From assembly GCA_945861415.1 (NCBI GenBank), contig CAMAUV010000005.1, positions 1-64,000 of the forward strand: a DNA stretch of 64,000 nt, given 5' to 3'. The DNA comes from Akkermansia muciniphila (GTDB taxonomy: Bacteria > Verrucomicrobiota > Verrucomicrobiia > Verrucomicrobiales > V1-33). Below, in pieces: positions 59,634 through 64,000 of this stretch (positions within the stretch are counted from its first letter, which is position 1; each line of letters opens with the position of its first letter). The notes beneath the pieces were generated by a model. The model was not told where the DNA came from. It saw only the letters and a list, made by a program, of their open reading frames with translations, and searched no databases. A program made the translations under genes and the position numbers.

Positions 59634-60539
59634 ATGAAACCACACCCGCTCATTTCCGCTCTCGCTCTTATCATCCCCGCCTCCCTCTGCTGCGCGGAGG
59701 GAAAAGAATACATGCTCAAAATGGAGCGACCATCTAAGCGCGGTGAGATGCAGAAGATCAGGTGGAAGATCACGATCGAGAACTCCCAGCGTCTAACTCA
59801 GGGCCAGAGAAAGCTCAAGGAGGAGGCGAGTGATATCCAGGCGGAAGTGACTGGTGTGATCGAGATCATTGAGATGGGACCGAAGAACAACATGAAGAAG
59901 GCGACGCTCACGGTGGAGAAGTTTTCCCTGCAGGAGGAGGAGCAGGCTCCGGTGGCCCCGGTGGCGCCGGGCACAGTCATTACCGGGAGCCTCGATTCCA
60001 AGGGAAAGGAAAAGTTCGAGGCCGGAGGCAAAGTCATCGACGGCGCTGCAGCTAAAGTGCTCAAAGAACTGTTTCCGCTGAAAAGTGACGACGAAAAACA
60101 GTTGGACGATGACAAGTTCAGCAATACGAACATTCCTCGCGCCGTCGGGTCCACATGGTCGATCAATGCGGAGGCGGCGGTGGAATCTATGCCCGATGAT
60201 GTGCCGCTCACCGTGAAGGCTGAGGACATTGATGGGAAGATCAAGTTTTCGGCAGTCAAAACCGTGGATGGAAAAGAATACGCGCAGCTGGAAATGACCA
60301 TGAGCATGAAACCTTCCGTGGTGAAAGAGCTGCCCCCTGAATTCAAGACCAGCAGCGTCGATATGCGGGTCAGTGGTTCGATGCTCCTGCCACTTGATCA
60401 GGACGAGACAATCACGCCTGAGGATTCCACGACCATGTCCATGGATCTCAGTGGCACCATCCCGTCACCCGAAGGAGCGCTCAGTCTCTCCGTTTTCATT
60501 CGTGTGAAAAAGGAGCGGGCTAGCGCTCCCGTTGAGTGA
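59634..60539 (+). CDS. Secreted protein of unknown function
   Basis: The 301-residue product has a signal peptide (residues 1-20, ISALALIIPASLCCAEG) and a charged mature part rich in Lys and Glu with alternating beta-strand-like segments (VTGVIEIIEMGPKNNMKKAT, LEMTMSMKPSVVKELPPEFK). There are no known motifs that I can place. The gene is divergent from the ABC ATPase, with 136 bp between starts. Confidence 0.75.
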   Translation: MKPHPLISALALIIPASLCCAEGKEYMLKMERPSKRGEMQKIRWKITIENSQRLTQGQRKLKEEASDIQAEVTGVIEIIEMGPKNNMKKATLTVEKFSLQEEEQAPVAPVAPGTVITGSLDSKGKEKFEAGGKVIDGAAAKVLKELFPLKSDDEKQLDDDKFSNTNIPRAVGSTWSINAEAAVESMPDDVPLTVKAEDIDGKIKFSAVKTVDGKEYAQLEMTMSMKPSVVKELPPEFKTSSVDMRVSGSMLLPLDQDETITPEDSTTMSMDLSGTIPSPEGALSLSVFIRVKKERASAPVE

Positions 60540-60635
60540 GCTGCCGCCCCCCCCGCAGCCCCTCTGAAAGCGCCGATTGATTTCATGAGCTTGCCGGGGA
60601 GGATTTATAAATAAAACAGACACGTCCTTTTTTGC

Positions 60636-61172
60636 ATGACCCGCCGTTTCCTTCTACTGCTCACCGCCTGCCTTCCATTCCTCTTTCCCTCCTGTGAGAG
60701 TGCGTCTGGCGGCAGTTATCGTGAGGAGAATGACAATGGTCCGGAAGTGCAGGCGCGCAATGCCGCCATTCTTGCCGAGCCGCGCGGAGACTGGTTCATC
60801 GGCCGCCGTTACTTCACCAGCAAATGCCGCTATTGGGGTTATGTCCGCAAGCCTGGAGAACTCTGGACCGTCGCCAAACTTATCGTCATGGACGAAGCCT
60901 CCGGAGTGCAGAATCCGGACCGTCTGCCTGAGCAGACGGCCATGGGAAATGCCCACGGCTACGACCATAACACCGAGTATCGTATCTGGGGACGCTATTG
61001 CGACAAGATCGCCTACGATCCCAACAGCGATCTCGAACTACCAGTCTTCCTAGCCACTCGCTACGAAGTCATTAGCGCCACCCCCGGGTTCCTTTTCAGC
61101 CCTCGCGAGCGCTACATCTGGAACTGCATTCCTGCTCGAGAGGCGAGACACCAGACGCAGAACCGGATGTAG
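60636..61172 (+). CDS. Lipoprotein of unknown function
   Basis: The 178-residue product has a lipoprotein signal with lipobox FPSC at residues 17-20. The mature part has aromatic and Cys residues (RYFTSKCRYWGYVRKPGELW, YRIWGRYCDKIAYDPNSDLE), two of which could form a disulphide. It ends with TAG at 61170. The family is not recognised. It starts 96 bp after the preceding secreted-protein gene on the same strand. Confidence 0.75.
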   Translation: MTRRFLLLLTACLPFLFPSCESASGGSYREENDNGPEVQARNAAILAEPRGDWFIGRRYFTSKCRYWGYVRKPGELWTVAKLIVMDEASGVQNPDRLPEQTAMGNAHGYDHNTEYRIWGRYCDKIAYDPNSDLELPVFLATRYEVISATPGFLFSPRERYIWNCIPAREARHQTQNRM

Positions 61173-61306
61173 TTGGGTGAACGCGGAACGCATCAAACCG
61201 ACCACCAGTGTGACCCGCTTTTCCGCTATCGAAATGCGGCGGGTGAAATATGGTATGTTATTGAATGGCAACTTGCTATGCTGGGTTGCATTGGTTTCAT
61301 GGGGCT

Positions 61307-61654
61307 ATGTTGGAACCATTGTATCACGTCGCCCACTTTTCAGAGATTGAGCCGGTGCGCTGCCCATGCGGGTGGGCTCAGCGGGCTTTTGCAAATGTCG
61401 AGGGGTCTCCGCTGAGTGTCCATGTGGTGCAAATTGAGGATAACTCGCGCACACACTATCACAAGCGTATGACGGAAACCTACGTGGTGCTGGAAGGCGA
61501 GGGCTGGCTGGAACTGGACGGGGAACGGGTGCCGGTGCGTGCCATGAGCACGGTCATGATTCGGCCTGGTTGCCGTCATCGCGCTGTGGGCAAGCTAAAG
61601 ATTCTCAATATCCCCGTGCCCGCGTTCGATCCTGACGACGAGTGGTTTGATTGA
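61307..61654 (+). CDS. Cupin-domain protein
   Basis: The 115-residue product is a single cupin barrel. Motif 1 is visible in THYHKRMTETYVVLEGEG, with two His and a Glu that would bind a metal, and motif 2 in MIRPGCRHRAVGKLKILNIP. Small cupins of this size include sugar isomerases and dioxygenase-like enzymes, but the reaction is unknown. The ATG at 61307 gives a normal cupin N-terminus. Confidence 0.85.
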   Translation: MLEPLYHVAHFSEIEPVRCPCGWAQRAFANVEGSPLSVHVVQIEDNSRTHYHKRMTETYVVLEGEGWLELDGERVPVRAMSTVMIRPGCRHRAVGKLKILNIPVPAFDPDDEWFD

Positions 61655-61950
61655 AGGCCTGTCAGCGTCCTGACATGACGGCGACAGATAGGAGAGGAAA
61701 TTGCCGCCTTCGCGGGCCACGTCTTCGAAGAATCCGGAACCGAAACCGAATTCAAAAAACCTTGCACGGAATCGCTGGCGTCGTCCTAGTTCTCGCCGCG
61801 CTTGTGAAGGTAAAGGTATAACTGGCGCCAGTAGTCGACGGCGAGGTTGCGAAGGGCCTGTGCTGTCAGACCTTCTTCTTCGCCCAAGGCCTCCGAAATA
61901 GAGCACCAGTGGGTGAGCGGAAAAAGCTCCCCACGCGTTTTGGTGCTCCC
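61655..61950 (-). pseudogene. Decayed ECF-type RNA polymerase sigma factor
   Basis: On the minus strand the frame from about 61944 reads TRGELFPLTHWCSISEALGE, then LAVDYWRQLYLYLHKRGEN, then TAG (61786-61788). The same frame continues DDASDSVQGF. After a one-base slip in a T6 run (61753-61758) it reads FEFGFGSGFFEDVAREGGNF. This follows the sigma region 2 pattern (THWSVVL ... YWxPLYxYxRRxG ... EDAxDxxQxFF ... REGRFRxxL) of planctomycete-type ECF sigma factors. Both a nonsense codon and a frameshift are needed to connect it, and the 3' half is missing, so it is a pseudogene unless base errors account for both. Confidence 0.6.
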
Positions 61951-62009
61951 GGAATGTCAAGAATCAGGAACTGCGTTGTGGCCTGTCATTTCTGAATCAT
62001 CAAAAACAG

Positions 62010-63479
62010 CTAGGCGATCACTGGTTTTACAAGGACGCCGTGAATGTCGGTTAGCCTGAAGTCGCGCCCCTGATAGCGGAAGGTGAGCTTCTCGTGGTGA
62101 ACGCCCATGAGGTGAAGGATGGTGGCATTGAGGTCGTGCACATGCACGGGGTTCTCGGTGATGTTGTAGCAAAAATCATCCGTGGAGCCATAGGTTATGC
62201 CCTTCTTCACGCCTGCGCCGGCCATGAGAATGGTGAAACAGCGAGGGTGGTGGTCGCGGCCGTAATTGGTCTCTGTGAGCTGGCCCTGACTGTAAATGGT
62301 GCGCCCGAATTCTCCTCCCCAGACGACAAGCGTGTCGTCCAGTAGCCCGCGGTCCTTGAGGTCGCGCAGCAGGGCCGCGGTAGGCTGATCGGTGTCCTTG
62401 CATTGCCCTTTGAGTGCGCCGGGCAGATTGGAATGGTGGTCCCAGCCCATGTGAAAGAGTTGGATGAAGCGGACGTCCCGCTCAGCAAGACGGCGGGCGA
62501 GCAAACAGTTGGCCGCAAAGCTGCCGGGCCGCTTCACATCGGGGCCATATGCGTCGAGCACGTGCTGCGGTTCCTTGCTCAGGTCCGTGAGTTCCGGCAC
62601 GCTGGTCTGCATGCGAAAGGCCATCTCATATTGGGCGATGCGGGTCTGAATTTCCGGATCGCCTATGGCGTCGTAGTGCTTCTGGTTAAGCGCAGCAAGT
62701 TCGTCCAGTGTTTCCCGGCGCGTGCCAGTATCCATGCCGGCGGGGTTGTTGAGATAGAGGACGGGCTCACCTTTGTTGCGGAAGCGCACGCCCTGATACT
62801 TGGCGGGCAGAAACCCTGCCGACCAAAGGCGGTCATAGAGCGGCTGGTCGTCGGGGCGGCCGCTGCCAAAGGAAGTGAGCACCACATAGCTGGGCAGGTC
62901 GGCGTTTTCGCTACCAAGGCCGTAGGTGACCCACGACCCGATGCTGGGTCGCCCGGCGAGCTGCGAACCAGTCTGGCAGAACGTGATGGCGGGATCATGA
63001 TTGATCGCCTCGGTGTGCATGGAGCGGATGATGGCCCATTCGTCCGCGAGCTTGGACATGTGCGGCATGAGTTCGCTGAACCATGCGCCGCTCTGTCCAT
63101 GCTGAGCGAACTTGAAAATGCTGGGAGCGACCGGGAATTTGCTCTGACCGCTGGTCATGGTGGTCAGTCGCTGGCCCATCCGGATGCTGGCGGGAAGGTC
63201 CTCCGCCCGGTGCTTCTCCATGCCGGGTTTGGGATCGAAGAGGTCCATCTGCGAGGGCGCGCCGCTCTGGAAAAGATAGATGATACGCTTGGCTTTTGGC
63301 GGGTGGTTAGGGAACCCCGCAAGTCCCGGGACTGCGGCGCCATGACTTTGCTGGCCTAGCAGTCCGCCCAGAGCAGCAAGACCGATGCCTCCGGCGGAGC
63401 GCCGCAGGAAGGTTCGCCGCGTGACCGCATTGCGGGCGCCTTCATTGAGGCTCAGGAATAAGTGATCGTTGCAATTCAT
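62010..63479 (-). CDS. DUF1501 domain-containing secreted protein (second copy)
   Basis: The 489-residue protein has a twin-arginine-type leader ([20 protein letters not shown]). The DUF1501 domain shows [60 protein letters not shown], and [20 protein letters not shown]. It is a clear paralogue of the gene at 52.5 kb. The usual PSCyt1/DUF1553 partner is not seen directly upstream in this window; the gene there encodes a membrane protein of unknown function. Confidence 0.93.
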   Translation of the reverse strand: MNCNDHLFLSLNEGARNAVTRRTFLRRSAGGIGLAALGGLLGQQSHGAAVPGLAGFPNHPPKAKRIIYLFQSGAPSQMDLFDPKPGMEKHRAEDLPASIRMGQRLTTMTSGQSKFPVAPSIFKFAQHGQSGAWFSELMPHMSKLADEWAIIRSMHTEAINHDPAITFCQTGSQLAGRPSIGSWVTYGLGSENADLPSYVVLTSFGSGRPDDQPLYDRLWSAGFLPAKYQGVRFRNKGEPVLYLNNPAGMDTGTRRETLDELAALNQKHYDAIGDPEIQTRIAQYEMAFRMQTSVPELTDLSKEPQHVLDAYGPDVKRPGSFAANCLLARRLAERDVRFIQLFHMGWDHHSNLPGALKGQCKDTDQPTAALLRDLKDRGLLDDTLVVWGGEFGRTIYSQGQLTETNYGRDHHPRCFTILMAGAGVKKGITYGSTDDFCYNITENPVHVHDLNATILHLMGVHHEKLTFRYQGRDFRLTDIHGVLVKPVIA

Positions 63480-63516
63480 GGTCTATTGGCTGTAAATGGG
63501 TCGAACGGCGGTAAAT

Positions 63517-64000
63517 TCATATGGGCGGCACAGATTTCTTCGGCGGGGGCAGTTTGGTGCCGGCACGCTGAGACGAAGGAATATCCGACGGAGCCAGTTC
63601 GGCTCGCGCTTCCTTTTGCAGGCGGATGGTGGTGGTGCGATAGTAGTCGCGAGCCACGGCCGCTTCCTGGCGATACCCGCGGGCATCCCGGAGCGACCGC
63701 AGGGTGCAGACTACTGGGGCAAACTGCACCACGGTGAGTGCCAGCGCAGGCAGTGTTTTGGTTGTCGCCGCCACCCAGATGAGCCCGCCTATTTTACCGG
63801 CGAACATCAGCGCCGGCAGGATTGAGGCCATCAACGGCATCCGCGTGAGCAGCGCGCCGCAAAGAATGGTCACCAACCCCAGAGCGATGTCTCCCACGGA
63901 CAGCCATTCATCAATTCCCATGCGTCCTGCCATGAGATTATTCCAAACCACACGACCGCTTTTTACTCCGGCGGCATCCACAGGTTCGTAGGCCAGTCCG
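63517..64000 (-). CDS. Membrane protein of unknown function, 5' end beyond the window
   Basis: The frame is open to the end of the window, so the start lies outside it (the most upstream visible residues are GLAYEPVDAAGVKSG). There are two predicted transmembrane helices (IALGLVTILCGALLTRMPLM and ILPALMFAGKIGGLIWVAA) and a basic C-terminal tail ending GTKLPPPKKSVPPI. The family is not recognised. It precedes the DUF1501 gene by 37 bp on the same strand and may be its upstream operon partner. Confidence 0.6.
   Translation of the reverse strand, partial: GLAYEPVDAAGVKSGRVVWNNLMAGRMGIDEWLSVGDIALGLVTILCGALLTRMPLMASILPALMFAGKIGGLIWVAATTKTLPALALTVVQFAPVVCTLRSLRDARGYRQEAAVARDYYRTTTIRLQKEARAELAPSDIPSSQRAGTKLPPPKKSVPPI

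Noticed and set aside
61173-61415. Readthrough extension after the TAG of the 60.6 kb lipoprotein
   Set aside because: The extension overlaps the cupin gene in another frame and does not read like a protein domain.

Overview
The window is a 64 kb chromosomal segment of about 58-60 % G+C from a bacterium of the Planctomycetes-Verrucomicrobia group, most likely Verrucomicrobia. The signs are two DUF1501 proteins, a planctomycete-type cytochrome/DUF1549/DUF1553 protein, a sulfatase, a PEP-CTERM protein, a PUR-family nucleic-acid-binding protein, and remnants of a regulator and an ECF sigma factor that I recognise from that group. The assignment rests on gene content read by eye, not on a phylogeny.

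Regions. (1) 1-2.5 kb: the 3' end of a putative serine recombinase ending in an excisionase-like domain, tRNA-Ser(GCU), a lipoprotein gene split by an in-frame amber codon, an unexplained 500 bp stretch and a cyclic-nucleotide-binding protein. (2) 2.5-9.2 kb: sulfatase, divergent tilS, a truncated beta-helix remnant and a 1229-residue coiled-coil FtsK/EssC-like ATPase. (3) 9.5-14.1 kb: GTP-type PEP carboxykinase, HtrA-type protease and a rhomboid-like membrane protein. (4) 14.3-20.0 kb: a type IV pilus / type II secretion cluster with two tandem extension-type ATPases, a PilC/GspF platform protein and a prepilin. (5) 20.3-32.2 kb on the minus strand: the classic unit tRNA-Trp, secE, nusG, rplK, rplA, rplJ, rplL, rpoB, rpoC. 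(6) 32.4-38.6 kb: SNF2 helicase with histidine phosphatase, a PEP-CTERM protein, a PfkB sugar kinase, a recombinase remnant and an initiator tRNA. (7) 38.7-49.2 kb: CorA, S20, a zinc-ribbon membrane protein, DeoC, an ArsR-methyltransferase, L27/L21, a prenyltransferase-like protein, a PUR protein, a STAS protein, a HAD phosphatase, peptide deformylase and a tandem pair of tiny membrane-peptide sequences. (8) 49.6-53.9 kb: a PSCyt1/DUF1549/DUF1553 gene, interrupted by an amber codon, followed by a DUF1501 gene. (9) 53.9-64 kb: PutA with a divergent PAS-AraC regulator, a decayed regulator gene, an orphan ABC ATPase, secreted proteins, a cupin, a decayed ECF sigma gene, a second DUF1501 gene and a membrane protein that runs off the window.

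Most genes are ordinary housekeeping or carbon-turnover functions. The best leads are the orphan coiled-coil FtsK-like ATPase, the duplicated membrane-peptide sequences, and the recurrence of in-frame TAG codons at positions where glutamine would fit in otherwise recognisable sequences. Global reassignment of TAG is not supported: rpoB and rpoC are fully open without it and rplA appears to stop on it. Functions are inferred from motifs and remembered family features; no database search was run.
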